A stretch of DNA of 64,000 nt from Eublepharis macularius (taxonomy: Eukaryota; Chordata; Lepidosauria; Squamata; Eublepharidae): contig NC_072794.1 in assembly GCF_028583425.1 (NCBI RefSeq), positions 24,549,232 through 24,613,231 of the forward strand. The letters are read 5' to 3'. This document shows positions 12,101-27,100 of the stretch, one piece after another (within the stretch, counting starts at the first letter, position 1; every line of letters starts with the position of its first letter). Below the pieces are notes generated by a model. That model searched no databases and was not told the origin of the DNA. It saw only the letters and a list, made by a program, of their open reading frames with translations. A program made the position numbers and the translations under genes.

Positions 12101-15100
12101 CATAGCTAGAGACTCTGAGCCAAGCTACAAGTGATGCCTGACACAGGTTGGACACTTGTCAGCTTCCCTCAAGTTTTGATGGGAAATGTAGGCATCCTGG
12201 TCTTGCAGCTGTAATGGAAAGCCAAGCTATAAAACCAGGACACCTACATTTCCCACCAAAACTTGAGGTAAGCTGACAAGTGTCCAACCTGTGTAAGGTG
12301 TCACTTGTAGCTTGGCTCTCAGATAGACTTTTTTTCTTAGAGACTTTGTGGTGGTATGACAGAACTTTCTATGGATGATGTGCTCATTTCTCATGTCACC
12401 TCTGGTTTAAACTGATATTGCAGGTTTCTGAAGACCTACAAAATCCTGAGCAGAGTGTAGGGTAACCAGCCTCAAGGTGGGGCCTGCAGTTCTTGCAGAA
12501 TTACATTTGTTTGCCAGACTACAGAGATCAGTTCTCCTGGAGGAAAATGCAGTAATGGAGGGTGGACTCTATAGCAAGCCATTCTTACTGAGTTCCCTTC
12601 CCCTTCCCCAGGTAATGCCCCCAAATTTCCAGGAATTTCCAAAATGGCAACCCTAACAGAGTGTGCTCACTGCAGGCAACAATGCCCCTCTTCTCCTTCT
12701 TCAATATTTCTACCCCCACCCCACCCCATTGAAAAAGAATCTACATTTTATACCTTCAACCTATGAACACTCTGAGGGTAGTATTGAAAAGTCAGGTACA
12801 GTTGTTTCAGAGGAACAAAACAGGAAGGCATATCTCTACGGCAAGATGCCTTATTACCTGGGCTTTATAAGGGGCTTTCTGATTAAAGGTCCCTTCCTCA
12901 TGAAGGACAAACTTGACCGGGTCCAATGTAAGCTTCTTTTCGGTATCATGGGCCGAATGAAAATGCCTGCAAAGGAGAAGGAGGTCTGTGTAAGTATTGT
13001 ATTGGGGAGGACACAAACTCACTATAAACCAACATGGAACTGCAGGCACATGTCTGGCCTGAAATCCTTGTGGCGGGCACATGCCCCACACCATGGAATT
13101 TGTAATCTGTGAACTGGCCCTCAAATCAATCAAGTTGGCGGATCACAGGCCTTTCATTAAAATAGGAGTGTATGGCACAATGACATAAATCCAGTTCCAT
13201 ACTCCACCCACCAGTTTATCATGCTCCTGAACCTCTTTTTAACAAGAGCTACCACCTACTTTGAAGTCATTACTTCCCAAAGCCATTTTCCTTCTTTTAG
13301 GAATAGGACCTAACCAGACGTGACATTTTCCATGTGTACATTTAAAGGTAACTTGTAAGTGCTATATCTGGCTGGTTATAGCCAGAGAGAGGCTGCTGCT
13401 CCTCTTGTGTAGCGAAATCTTTTACTTTGGGGGGGGGGGAGGATACATTGATAAGAAGGACATGGGAAATGCTCAAAATCCCATTGTGAGGTGAGAAAAA
13501 AAGGGACTGGGGGAGGTGGAAGGAATAGGGTGGAGGGAAGGAAAGATAGTGCACAAAGATAGTACACCTTATATCAGGGTTCCACAATGTGGTGCCCATG
13601 GGTACCATGGCAAATGCTGACACTTTCCCTGGTACCCGCCAAGTGTTCTTAGAAAGTGGGCAGAGCCAGGTGCAGCTTTTGCTCAGCCGGGCTCCTGATT
13701 TGCCACTGAAGATCTAATTGGCGTTGTAGATTTTTAAAAAGTTGCTTCAGCATCAGCTGCCAGCATATCATAAGGATCTTCATGGTGTGACTGAAGGTAA
13801 GATGTGTGTACGTAAGAAAATATTTTAAAGCAGTATATTCATTTAAAAAGGCATCCTGTTAAACAGAGCTTCAGCCTGAAATGTTAGAGAGTTACTATTA
13901 GAGGTATGCATGACTTCACTCCCTGATAGTTTGTGATCAGCTTTGTCTCCTGCGGCAGCCATTTTGTGCTTGAGTCCACCTCCTCCAGCGGCCATTTCTA
14001 GCTGTGTCAGAATTCCAAAGGTGCTCACAGGCTCAAAAAGGTTGGGGATCTCTGTCCTATACCATGGTAGAGGGACGGCAGGGAAAGAGGATGAGGGAGG
14101 AGGGCAGTGGTGGTGATAGCAGAGGAAGACATATCTACTAAGAATGGCGCATCCTAAGCAACATGCAGCAGGGAAAGGAGATTTCCCCCCAGCTGGCATT
14201 TTCCTGTTCCTGATTGCCCCCAATGAAAATGGCTTTTCGTCATTTTAAAGGGAGAAATTGAACTATCAAGCACACGCACTTGCAAGTCATATGTAATTTG
14301 ACACTAGCAGGTCACCTTGTACATTTGCCTGCTTCCACCTCAACTTACTAGCTGCTCACTTAGTGGGGAAAAGCACAGGGTGATGGCATGTTGTGATCTA
14401 CGGAGAACAAAGAGTCACAGAGCAGCAACACTTCCCCTTTTTCCCATCATTGTCATAGTCTCATCTCTTTTCTCTCCAGGAATCTTAAAGAATATCTCCC
14501 ATGTAACAAAGAATGTGTTTCTTAGGCTAACAGACAAGATGTAAAGAACTCCCATTTCCCAATAACCTTCTTCCCCACAACCTCCGCACCGCAAGCTTGT
14601 ACTACCCTGGTTGCAAAGCCACCAGGACAGAGAACCAGTGTGGTGTAATTCCTACGCTGCCTTGAAGTTCCTTGAGTGACGCTGAACCAGTTCCTCTCTT
14701 TCTTGGCCCAACTTATCATAGCACTGTTGTGAGGTGAGGATTAAATGGAAACAGCTTTCAAGAGACAAGAACCCTGAGTGGACTCACCACTTGCTGTCGC
14801 GTACTTCTTGCAGAATTCCCTAAAGTTCTGACTCAGAATTTCCACAGCCATCTTAGGATTCATCTTGGCCAGCTCCTCAAATTTCATGCCCACATAGTCT
14901 ATTGTTAAGAGAGAAAAGCAGCCATTTTGATCACTATGACCAGGATAATAGGTCAGATGGTGGATAAGTTCAGACATAAAACAAAACCTGTGGTTTAATT
15001 AAGCTAACTACCTTTAGTATGGTTGTCTGGATGAACCAAGAATCAAACCAGAGTGTGAACTTTGTTTATTAATCACAATTAGTCTCACAAGATGCATTAA

Positions 15101-18100
15101 CACAGACATCCTGGCTTATGATTGACTGGACAAAGTAAAAGCAACAGTTACAAACAACTTGTCCTGATAAAGATTAAGTACACACACCTCTTTCACAAAC
15201 AGGTCTGAGCCCAGGCAGGCGTGAAGTCTTTTTTCCACCACTGTCTTTTTCCACTACTGGTATCTACACTATAGATCAAAACTGCTTACAACCATTCTCT
15301 CGCCTCAAGGCATTCTGGGAAGTGTACTTCTGTGAAGGCTATGAATGTCTAAAAGCAGATTTTCACCAAACCACAGTTCCCATGATACTTTGGGTGGGTG
15401 AGGAGAAGACATTGGCCGTTTCCACACTACTCACCTTCTTCCGTAACAGGGCGCAACGTCACGAAAAAAACGCGGAAGATAACTTGCGCGAGAAGACACT
15501 ATCTTCTGGTTTTTTTCATGACATTGTGCCCTGTTCCGAAAGAAGGTGAGTAGTGTGGAAACGGCCATAGTTAAACTTGTATAAACTGTTATAAAATCAG
15601 GTACATATTTAGAGAGCTGATAAGTCCCAAAGTGAACAACCCTAAGAAGAGGGTTTATCGGCTGAGAAAATGAACCTTAGTGGAACCATGAGAATAGCAC
15701 TTACCTATCTTGTACACAACGGGATCCAGCTCCATAAAGATAGAGCCCCCCATTCCCAGGTCCTGAGTGCCCAATAACTGCCAGTGTTCCCCAGAGAGCA
15801 GATCAAAGTCTCTCATTCCAGCTAATGCTTGGCTGAGATGGGTGGACTCCATGATTCTCCTGACGAGTCGGAGATTCTCATCATTTTCATAAAGATATTC
15901 TGTCAGTTGTTTCTTCTCCTTGCCAAGCTGAAACAACAGGCAGAGTCAGTAGAGCACGGGTGTAGGGGATGCTCAAACAAATGAGTATCCCTGCTCATTG
16001 AAAGATGTGCAGGCCATCATCTGGGGGCATTTCTGACCCCGTTTTTATTCTGACTGTATTTTGCAAGGGCTCCATGCCTACCTAGCTTGAGCAGTAAAGG
16101 GAAACTGCTTCAGGGGAAAATAGTAAAGAGCATAAGCTTTCGAGAACCACAGTTCTCTTTGTCAGAAGCTTCTAACAAAGAGAGCTGTGGTTCTCGAAAG
16201 CTTGTGCTACAACAAAGTTGGTTAGTCTTAAAGGTGCTACTGGACTCTTTACTATTTTGGGACTTCAGACTAACACAGCTAACTCCTCTGTATCTATGCT
16301 TCAGGGGAAGACAGCAGAAGTCACTTCATCCTCCTTCAAACAGAAGGCGTGGAGACCAAACCTGGGACTGGCTACATGCAAAGCAGGGCTGCCATCTTGA
16401 GATTCTGATTATATTTGTATTGCTGTTTTGGTTTTAAATGTATTTAAACGTTTTATTATTGTACCATTGATATTACTGTAACCTGCCCTGAGCCCACTTG
16501 TGGGGAGGGAGGGCTAAAAATCGAATTAATAAATAAAATAAATAAATAGATGTCTTACCACTGACACCAGCTCTAATAGCAACCCTCCTTCCTCCCTAGC
16601 CAACTCTCTATTCAACTTTTACATACATTAGGCCTGCTTCAACCCGCCTACTAAGAGGTCAGGAGGCTGCTAAGCCTCAGCTCCCAACTAGGGCTGCCAA
16701 CTTCCAGGGGGGCCTAGAGATCTCCCAGATTTATAACTGATCTCCAGTTGACAGAGATTTGTTCCCCTGGAGAAAATGACTGTTTTTGAGGGTGGTGTGA
16801 CATTATACCTTACTGAGGTCCAGGGCTTTTTTTCAGTGGGAATGTGGTGGAATGGAGTTCCGGTACCTCTTGAAAAAGGTCACATGGCCGGTGGCCCCGC
16901 CCCCTGATCTCCAGACAGAGGGGAGTTGAGATTGCTCTCCGCGCTGCTCAGCGACACAGAGGGCAATCTAAACTCCTCTCTGTCTGGAGATCAGGGGGCG
17001 GGGCCACTGGCCATGTGAACATTTTCACCAAGGGCGATTTAATCTTTAAAAAACTCTCCCCTTGTTCCAGCTAATCGAAAGTGATGTCATTGTGTGGTCC
17101 TGAGTTCCACCACTGAGTTCCACCACCTCTTTTTCAAGAAAAAAAGCCCTGCTGAGGTCCCTCCCCTTTCCAAATCCCACTAACCCCAGGCTCCACCTCA
17201 AACATCCAGGAATGTCCCAACCCAGAACTGGCAACTTTAACTCCCACCCACTGTTGAATATGGCTCCCACCTGGGCAGCCGCTGGCTGGATATCTGATAC
17301 ACCATGCAGTCAGAGTCAAGCCTGATCTATAATCCCACCGCAGAAAGTTGATGTGGAAACAGAGACCACAGCCCAACCATTCTGGCCTTCTCATTGAAGC
17401 AGGGATACAAGATTTACTGGCTCGCTGCACAAGGGAGTTATCGTAATACACGTGAATACCTGCCATGCTTGAAACTGTGAGGAAATGACAAGTCCTCCTT
17501 CCCCATACCAACTGCAAACTGGTCAGCTAAGAGCAGCCTTTTCCAAGCACCCAAACAAGCAATATTTGACATTGCCACTTTGGTCATACATAAAACTGCC
17601 TTATACACAGTAGTCATTTCGTAGAAAAAGAGCTGGAGGAACTCATTAGCATAACTCATTGGCATATGCCACACCCCTTGACATCACCGGAAATGTGTCA
17701 TTGGCATAACTGATTTGCATATGCCACACACCCTCTGACATCACCTATCCTGGCTGTTTTGGACCCAATCCTGGCCATTTAGGGCCGAAATTCGGCCCAA
17801 AATGGCAAAAAGGGGCTGAAAATGACCACAAAGGGGCCCAAAATGGTCAGGATCAGGCAGTTGCTGAGTGGGAGAGTGATCCACCACCCGTCAGAGGCCC
17901 TATCCAGGCCATTTCGGCCCCAATCCAGGCCGAAACGGGCCCAAAATGGCTGAGAGTAAGGTGGGCCGGACCACCTGTCATGTGACCTCTTTGGGGAACT
18001 GCCGGAACTGCATTCCTATGTGTTCCCCCTCAAAATGAGCCCTGCTTATACAGAATCAGTCCTTTGGACCATATTATTTATTTACTTCATTTATACCTCA

Positions 18101-21100
18101 CCATTCTCCCCAGTGAGGACCCAGGACAGCTTATGTAATGCTTCTCTCCTCCATTTTATCCTCACAACAACCTTGTGAGGTTGGTTATGTCGACAGTGTG
18201 ATTGGCCCAAGGTCACCTTGGAAGCTTCCACGGCAGAGTGGGGATTTGAACCCGGGTATCCCGGGCCCTAGTCTGACATTCTAACCACTGCACCGTGCTA
18301 GCTCCCAGATTTACTATTGGATCTCAGTCACTTTCAGCATTATCTAGTCTGATTGGCAGCAGTTCTTCAGAGTCTTAGGTGGAGATCTTTCACATCACCT
18401 CCTGCCTCGTCCTTTTTTAGTGATGCTAAGAACTGAACCTGGGGCCTTCTGCATGCAAAGCAGACGCTCGCTCACTAAGCCACAACTCCTCCCAAACCTT
18501 GGCAAATTCAGGGACAGGGATACCCAATGAGTCCTTCGCTGTCTCCGTGGGTCCACCTTACCACATAAAACAGAAATATCTTGTCATCATGCTGTAGGAA
18601 CTCTTCATAGAGGAAGCAGAGAATCTGAAAAGAGAGGGAGAACTCAGCAGGAAGTGCTCTCTTCGTTGAAGAAGAAAAACGCCTGCGTGCAGGCTGCCAA
18701 TCTGTTTTACCCTGTTTAATATGTTTTTATTATCGCACAAGATTTTGCAGACTAGAGCCCGTTCTTCCACATTCGCTTGTGAGGGGCTTGGGAAGGACAC
18801 TGACGTTCCCACAAGAAGGCAGAACGAGGCCGCAAACGTTTACAATTTCATCAGGGGGCTGAAAATAGTTGAGGAGTGAGCCCCCGAGCAGCACATTGGC
18901 CTTACACCAAACCCATGATAAATACTGCAGTCCAGGGCTATTTCAGAATTAACATATAAAGCCTATGTTCATATTTATGGAAAGAAAGTAGAATCAAGAA
19001 AGTAGCATTTCCCCACCTTACAGATCTCCTTCTGTCCCTTTAGTAACCAGGGTATAACATTTCCAGAAGGAAGGAGTCTCTGTAACCCCCTGAGAGTTGA
19101 TAGCTTCAAAGGAAGGTGCCAGTTGCTGTTCTGAGTCAGGTACAACTCACAGATCCTTTCGCCCATCACGTGGCGCAAGAGGACGTTGCCTTCACCAAGG
19201 GAGCACATCATCATGCGCAGGAAATCTTCCAGGTCATGCCACAGCTCGAGCAGATGCACCTCCACTGCATAATTCCTACTGAGCAAAAACTCCCGGAATG
19301 GGCATCCTGCACACTTGTCGGCATTGAGCACCCAAGGAAGGAAATCTAAGGACAAGGGAGACGTCATTATGGTTTTTAAGGCTAGCATGGAAGGATACTG
19401 GACCACGGGGGTCGAAGCGCGGAGTTTTTTGACATACATCTTCTCGTCAATTTCTTCTAGTGCAGGAGTGGAAGGCAGCTCCGTGGGGCTGTTTTTGAAG
19501 CAGGGCGCTTCATCGGAATTGCCCACGCCGTCTTGTTCGTTGATGTGCTCTCCTTGCCACATACTAGTACTGGGGGACTGTTTTTCAGAAATGTGATGTT
19601 TCTTGTCAGCTGGACTGCTTTTCGATGATACCGACTTCCTGGGGTGTCCACAGGTCTTGCTTTTATGCTTCTCTCTTCCTTCCAAAGGGCCTTTGCCTGT
19701 GACGTGATCCCAGACTTCCTTCTTGCTTCTCAAGCTAGAATAGGATAGGGATGCCAAGCTGCTTTCACGGATGCTCATCATTGGCAGAGGAAACGGAAAC
19801 GACTTCGGAAACGTGACCCTGGACAACTGCTCCTGATACTCCTTGAGCAAATGGGAGCACTTGGGTTCTTGCTCCATGCTCAGCTTGCAGTGAATGTAGA
19901 AGTTTGGGAGCCAGTAACTTTCAATCTTGAACAGGGCCACTTTCTGCATATCACTCAGGACTTCCCTTCGAGTGTGGGCATGCTTGGGGTGATAGGGAGA
20001 CATTCTCAGAAGTGTTTCTGAAAAGATTGCACAGAATTAGAAAGCAAAGGTCTCCGTTCACAGGTTCAGGAAAGAAAACAGGGGTGTTCTGGATAATCGT
20101 TAATATTGTGTGGGCTTCAACATATAGGACAGCTCTTCTGCTTTGACCAGCATCTACACAGCTGAAATTTTGAAGTTATAGCAACACAAATCTTTAAGAG
20201 CTATGATAAGTAAAATTAATGCATAATCCAAATCTTATCTTGTTGATTGGGGTATGAACTGGCTTAATAGGTTCTGTACTAGGCTGAAAAGGGGCATTTT
20301 TGGAAGACAGCAGCTTCAGATTTTATTTCATTCAGAGTTCTTGCCAGTGGCTTGGAGATTAGGGCTGATCCTATCACTCATCAGCAGAAAGAACTCATGG
20401 CCAGAGGTCTTCCCAGCTCTCCCCTCCCCCAGCAGTCATGTCCAACCCCAGGAGAGTTTAATCCTGGGATTGTCGGTTCCATGTGGAGCAATAGCCACCT
20501 GGGTCAGAAGGCTGCAGTGGGAAGAGAGGAAAGAGGTTGGAACTGCTCCCTTCTGTCTCGTCTGTCAGTGGAGCAGTGCTCATGCAGGAGGCAATTTCAA
20601 TTTCAACCTTTCATTTTCTCCACTGCAGCCTCCTGACCTGTGTGGCTATTACTCCACTTGGTCCTATGCCCCAGGAATAAACTGGCTATGGGAAGGAGGG
20701 GAGAGACAGGAAGATCAGAGATCCTTGGTGGGGGGGCTTCACAGGGTCCTTTTGCTGAATCCAGTCCAATGGGCCAGAAGGCACCTGGAGATCTGCTGCC
20801 AGTTAGAGTAGAGTAGAAATATTAATAGAGTAGGTAATAATAAGAGCAGATGATAATAGTAAATATGAGGCCGTTTCAAATGTTCATTCCAGCTCTATAA
20901 CGCAAGCCGATGGGGACCAGCCTGTTACTCGCAGTTCACCTTTCGCTACAAGTCTGATAACAGCCTAAGGTGTTTGAATCATATTTGGGATACTGGAGCA
21001 TGGGGGAAGCAACAGCCCACCCATGAATGTGAACGTAGTTTTCATTTTGGGGTGAATGGTTATAAAATGGAGAAATGAAATGACTGGCATAAATGATCTC

Positions 21101-24100
21101 ATGGCTACTTCTAATATTGATTTTAATACAATTTTCTACCAACTTTCTCTGCAGAACATGCAGGTTCAGAACAGTATACAGATATATAATACTGTATCAC
21201 GAGCGTATCCCCTACTTCTAATAGCTGAGGATCACACTGTTTCTGAATTATAACTGAAAACACACTTCACTGTGACATCTGTGCCGTTTCCACACGGCTT
21301 ACTTTATTCTATAAAATAGCGAAATCTTGCGCGAAATCTCACGAGAAGATGCTGTTATTGCATCTTCTCGCGCGATAACAGCATCTTCTTGCGAGAATTC
21401 GCTATTTTGCAGAATAATGTAAGCCATGTGGAAACAGCCCTGGACAGGTTCACTTTTAGAGCAGGTAAGGATTACCGCCCTTGCTCGCTCTGAATCTTTA
21501 GCCACTTCATTCCCATTGGAAGAAGGCCAGTCCAGCACAGAGTCTCATGCAGAGACAGAACAGACAGCCCCTCTGAGCACAGGTCATTCTGCACCCAATC
21601 ACAGGAAGATGCAGCTGGCAGATTCCTCTACAGAAGTGGGTACTTGGGGCTTGCATAAGGTTATAATAGTTTAATACATGCTGTGCACCAACAGCTGTCT
21701 CACAGCTAAAGGTGAATTGGGATGTTAAAAGTAACTGGCCCAGTGGAAGCTGAGCCAAGCAGCCCCATCAGGGAAGCCTACACTGGCTGTCATGGTTGCC
21801 ATGGCCCAAACCCAAAACCAAGGTGAATGGACCCCGTGGCACCGCCAGCACTGCAAGGATCATGGAGCTCAGCTTGCCCCTGGCGGCCAGTGGCCCATCT
21901 AGTACAGTGGCCCATAAGAAACTTTTCCGGTGAGTTAAAATCCAGCGTGCTACTGCTCTCGGAATCCAGTAATATCTATGAAGCTGTACTTCTTACCAAT
22001 GGTTGTGCTACAGAGGGTGACAACTACAGAGCCCTCCTGCAAGTGAGTGGCCATCAACACCTGGAACAGCGACACATAGAGATCTTGCTGGGATTCATCC
22101 GTTTCATCGATACCAAGTATCCTTTCTGCAGCTAGCCAGAATTTGGTCAGCTCTTCCCCTGTGGATCAGCATAAGGACAGAGTTATTCACTATGTGCTAC
22201 TCCGCCTTAGCAGTTCTGAACAAAAGCTGGTAGGTGGACTAGTATCGTGATTCCAGTGTCCAGGCATCCTGGGGTGGGAGCTGAATGTTTTAAACAAATG
22301 AAATAACAAGTAGTCTTTTTTAAAAAAATAAGATCAAGCCTGAATTTTGGAAACGCAGGGGCAGGAAACAGCAAGAGTGATGGATGGATGAGTGTTTGAT
22401 TTGGGGCACGTGAGGCCATTCTGCCGACTGCGAAGTGGAATAAAGTTGGATTTTGTTTAGCCCAGCTGAAGAACTGACTTAGAGTCCTCTTTTATATATT
22501 GCGTCTCTCTTCATCCATAGAGAAGCAGCACATTTGTTTATCAGGCATTTAAATATATGAATAGAAAGAGCGAGCTCCAGATGGATGTTGTTAAGTAAAG
22601 GCAAACTCTAAGAATGTATTGTCGAAGGCTTTCACGGCCGGAGAACGATGGTTGTTGTGGGTTTTCCGGGCTGTATTGCCGTGGTCTTGGCATTGTAGTT
22701 CCTGACGTTTCGCCAGCAGCTGTTGCTGGCATCTTCAGAGGTGTAGCACCAAAAGACAGAGATCTCTCAGTGTCACAGTGACACTGACTATGACACTGAG
22801 AGATCTCTGTCTTTTGGTGCTACACCTTTGAAGATGCCAGCCACAGCTGCTGGCGAAACGTCAGGAACTACAATGCCAAGACCACGGCAATACAGCCCGG
22901 AAAACCCACAACAACCAAACTCTAAGAAGCTCCTTATATTGAATCCAGACTCATAGCTAGGGTTATCAGGTCTCTATACCCCTCCTGGTGGGAGGGGAGG
23001 ACCTGGCACTTACCTGCATGTCTCTCTTCTTGTGCACACAAAGCGCATGCGCACTCTTAGCACTGACGTCACTTGAGGAAGTGATGTCGTTGCAGCCCGT
23101 TGGGCGTGCACCTGCTGCGTGCTTGCCCAGGTTGCCTGTCAGTGGTGGGTGATCGCTGGGGAGGGGGTTTCAATCAGTGGGCAATGGAGGAAACCCCTGG
23201 GAGGTTGCCTGCCACCAGCGGGCAACCGGGAACCCTACTCATGGCTCATGTAGTCCATAACTGGCTCATGCCATAACTGGCAGCAGCTCTCCAGGATCCT
23301 GGGAAGAAATCTTTCCTATTTCTGCTTCCCAAAACTTTTAAACTGGAGATTGAACCTGGGGATTTCTACTTGTTAAGATATTTACAAGTAGAGAGGATTT
23401 TCGGGGGATATCTCATTTCCCCTTCTCCCAACATGTCCTCTTTCCCTTCCCTGTCCCCCCCCGTAGCATCGCCCCCTTTTCCTGCTTCCTTCTCTCCTTC
23501 CCACCCACCATTGTCAGCCCCTCTGTCTTCACCTTTCACACACTTCCCCCCCCCCAGCAGCCTCTCCCCTATGACCCAGTTGCATGATGCTGGCTGAGCC
23601 AGGCCTATTTACATGGTGGGGAACTTACAAGGACTTGCTAGGGATACTTCACTTTCCCCTGTATCCCCTCCTCCACACTATTTTTCTTTCCTCCAAGTAT
23701 CCTCCATATGCTCACCTTTCCCTACATCCTTCTCTACTTAAAACCCCCCAAACAACTTGCTTTTTATCTGCCCCTTCCCATCTTCACCTATATTTCTTAA
23801 TTGATTTCATTTATATGCTGCCTTTCTCTGCAAGGAGGACCCAACGCAGCTCTTTGCCTCCATATGATCATTCTCATTGGCCTCCATATTATCCTCACAA
23901 GCCTGAGAGACAGGTTGGGCTGAGAGTGTGTGAGTAGATCAAAGTTCCTGGTGAGTATCCACAGCAGAGTGGTGATTTGAACCAAGGTCTCCCAGATCCT
24001 ATTCTGAAACTCTAACCACTACACTACCATGGCCAAGGGGCAAGGGGAGGCTGCTGTTGAACAGTATAACGTAGCCAGGCCTCGATCAGTGATGAAAGTC

Positions 24101-27100
24101 ATGTTGTATCAAGTCACCCAGTGGTTGCTGCTGGCCCTGGCCCTGAAATGTCCTCCCTCAAGGGCCAAAATAGCCCTTCCTCTTGCTTTTTATTGACAGA
24201 AATCAAGCCTGGCATAGTGGCTAAACTGTTATGGTTGCCTAGCAACAGGCACTGAAGGCATCTGGTTAAAGCTCCTTTTATCATTTTGATCCCCACCCCC
24301 CATGTATTTGTTTTAGATTTCAGATTTTTCTGCAAACCAGGGGCATTTTTTCATGTGTGTAGGAAGATCTATTTTGTCTGTTCATGGCTCCAATCTCTGG
24401 ATTTAAATGTCCTCAGATCAGGGCCACTTGGCTATTAGTGTATAAGATACACCACTTTTATTCTCTGTAAAGACTCTAAGCAGCTTACGGCATCGTTCTC
24501 CCCTCTTCCATTTTATACTCACAACAAACACCTAGTAAGGTTGATTAACCTGAGAGGGAGGGATTGGCCCAAAGCCACCCAGTGAACCCAGTGAACTTTC
24601 ATAGCAGAGCGGAGGATCTCCCTAATCCAACATTCTAATTATTGCACCATAAAGGCAAAGCATGCACTGTGCTCAACGAATTTTGGCTCCATGGGGAGAA
24701 ACTTTTCAGCCCTGCTTGGCTGGTAGTTTCCATATATGGTTTCTGTCCGTTGCACTTCTCACCTGCCATTCCTTGCAAGAAAGAACGGAAGCGCCACATC
24801 CCTCTGCTACCACTGATGCACTTCTCCAGGAGCCACTGGTCGGCTTTTTTCCATCTCAGCATGTCTGCTGCAAAAAGAGGCAACGACATTTCAGAAAAGA
24901 TTCATTTATATTCGCATCCAGTGGGCATGCTTAGTGGTTCGGCAATTCTGCTGCTTGATGGCAGAGCTGATTTGAAAGGCATCTAATGAACATCTTAAAC
25001 TAGTTTAAAACTGGGCTCATTCCAAACTGGCCCTCTTGGTCCCTTGATGATATCACTGGTGGTGTGATGAACCATCAAAGGCTGCCAGATGCCCATGCCC
25101 CTCTAGATGGGATCCTTCTGACCGCCTACTTCATATTACTCATTTGGAAGAGAAAGGTTACTTGGGTGTCACCAGCTCTGTCCAGCTAGAAAAAGCCTTA
25201 GATATCACCACATATGCATGGTGCATCCAAGATATCTCAGAGATCACAGGGGCTACACAACTGGATTGGGCAGACGAGGCCAAAGACCTATGAAATCCAT
25301 TCTTCAGATCCCACCATTTTGGGCCCCATCTATTGCTAGGATCTGATTGGTCCCTCACCTGCCTCTTGGGACCGGATGAAACTGATGAGCTCCTTGCAGA
25401 GGATGTAGTGAAGGCACAAGTTGGTTTTGCAGAAATAAGGCAGCCGATGTTTCTCCATCCAAGTCACCAAGCCTTTGTGCTTTGATACCTGTGATGTTCC
25501 CAAAATGATGACGAGGTTTTAATAAACAATCCGTGTCAATTAGCCTTAAGAGGAATGCGTACGTTTCTACAGTTTCGCTATCTTGCCTTTTAAAGCCTAG
25601 GGATAACTTCTTCATTTATCATATTCTTTACAAGACAAGGAACCACTGAAGAGAGAGGGCTAGCAGTACCTTTTGTACCACTACACCATTTACCTCCCGA
25701 ATTCTGAACCAAGGAAACTCCAGGGCAAAGGATGCGAGAAAAGGTTTCAATCGTAGGGTTAGATCAAAAAAGAGATCAAGTGACAGGTATGGAGAAGAAT
25801 GGGGGGAGCCTTGACTCTTCTGGCCTTCCTTGGTGTTTGAATATTGGGCAGATCTTTCTTATTGATACACGGACGGGATTCACATTTCTCAGAGAGAACC
25901 AACCAAGAACTGATTCGTACGGCTACTTCAGCCTGTGATGGGTCAGCATGCACAGGCGTGGTTGCACGACTGCTTTTGCATGCAAAAGGGTCAGAATCTG
26001 CTCGCGTTGTATTTTGATGGAAATGCAGATGTTCAGGAGATTGCAGAGCTCAACCCAGTTCCTGCCTGCACCGAGAATGCTTGTGTGAGATCAACCTGAG
26101 ATCAATAATCAACAGTTGCAGTTGTTCTGAGAAAGCACCGCCTTAGACTTTCTCTGTGATGCTACCAAGTTATGAACACACATAAAATGGGTTTATACTG
26201 AGTCAGGCCATTGCAAGCTCCCTATTCTAACTAGCAGCTGGCCTCCAAGGTCTCAGGCAGATCTGTTTCATATCACCTGCTACCTGCTCGTTGTAACTGG
26301 AAATGACAGAGATTGGACCTGAGACACCACTGCATGCAAGCCACTGCATGCAACATGAAGGCATGCAAACCAGAGGCTTTGCCACTGAGCCACAGCCCCT
26401 CTCAAAGTCCACATCTCTTTTTCTAGACACATTTATGAGAAATGTCACCTTGATAAAAATTCTGGAAGAGCATGAGAGATCCCAGCCATCGACTGACCCA
26501 GAGGCATGGCATAAATGAGAATGGGGATTATTCTAAATACAACATCTGGAAGACTGATGGCTAACAGTGTGGACATAGCTACAAATCGTAACTCAATTGA
26601 CCCAAATGACACTTGACAAATCCGACATGTCAAGATGGTTGTGTGAACTGATGCACATCATTCCAAAGTTGCCATCTTCACTGTGACTCGGCCAGTAAGA
26701 TGGCTCATGTGTTTGTGAGATCCAAGAGGGAATATTTTGCTGAAGTGGAACCAGAGTGCTAGCAGCGCTTTTGACATCAGTGGATTCTTTCCCAATTATT
26801 TTGGCAAAGGTCTTTTCAAAACTGATTGCTTCAGATTTGGCAAAGGGCTACACATTACAAGGGAATATTTATCTGTGTCATACTCCTGGGACTTTGAATC
26901 AATTTATTTATTATTTATTAGATTAGATTTTTAGTCCGCCCTCCCCACCAGGCGGGCTCAGGGCGGAGTATCACTATCACTATCAATATCGCTAACATTC
27001 GTTTTGTGCCCCCTAAATTTGAGCAAAGGTGTCAGCTCAGAGAAATCCTCGAACTCACATGGTTGCATGGCAGTTCTGGCCAGAGACACCACTGACGAGT

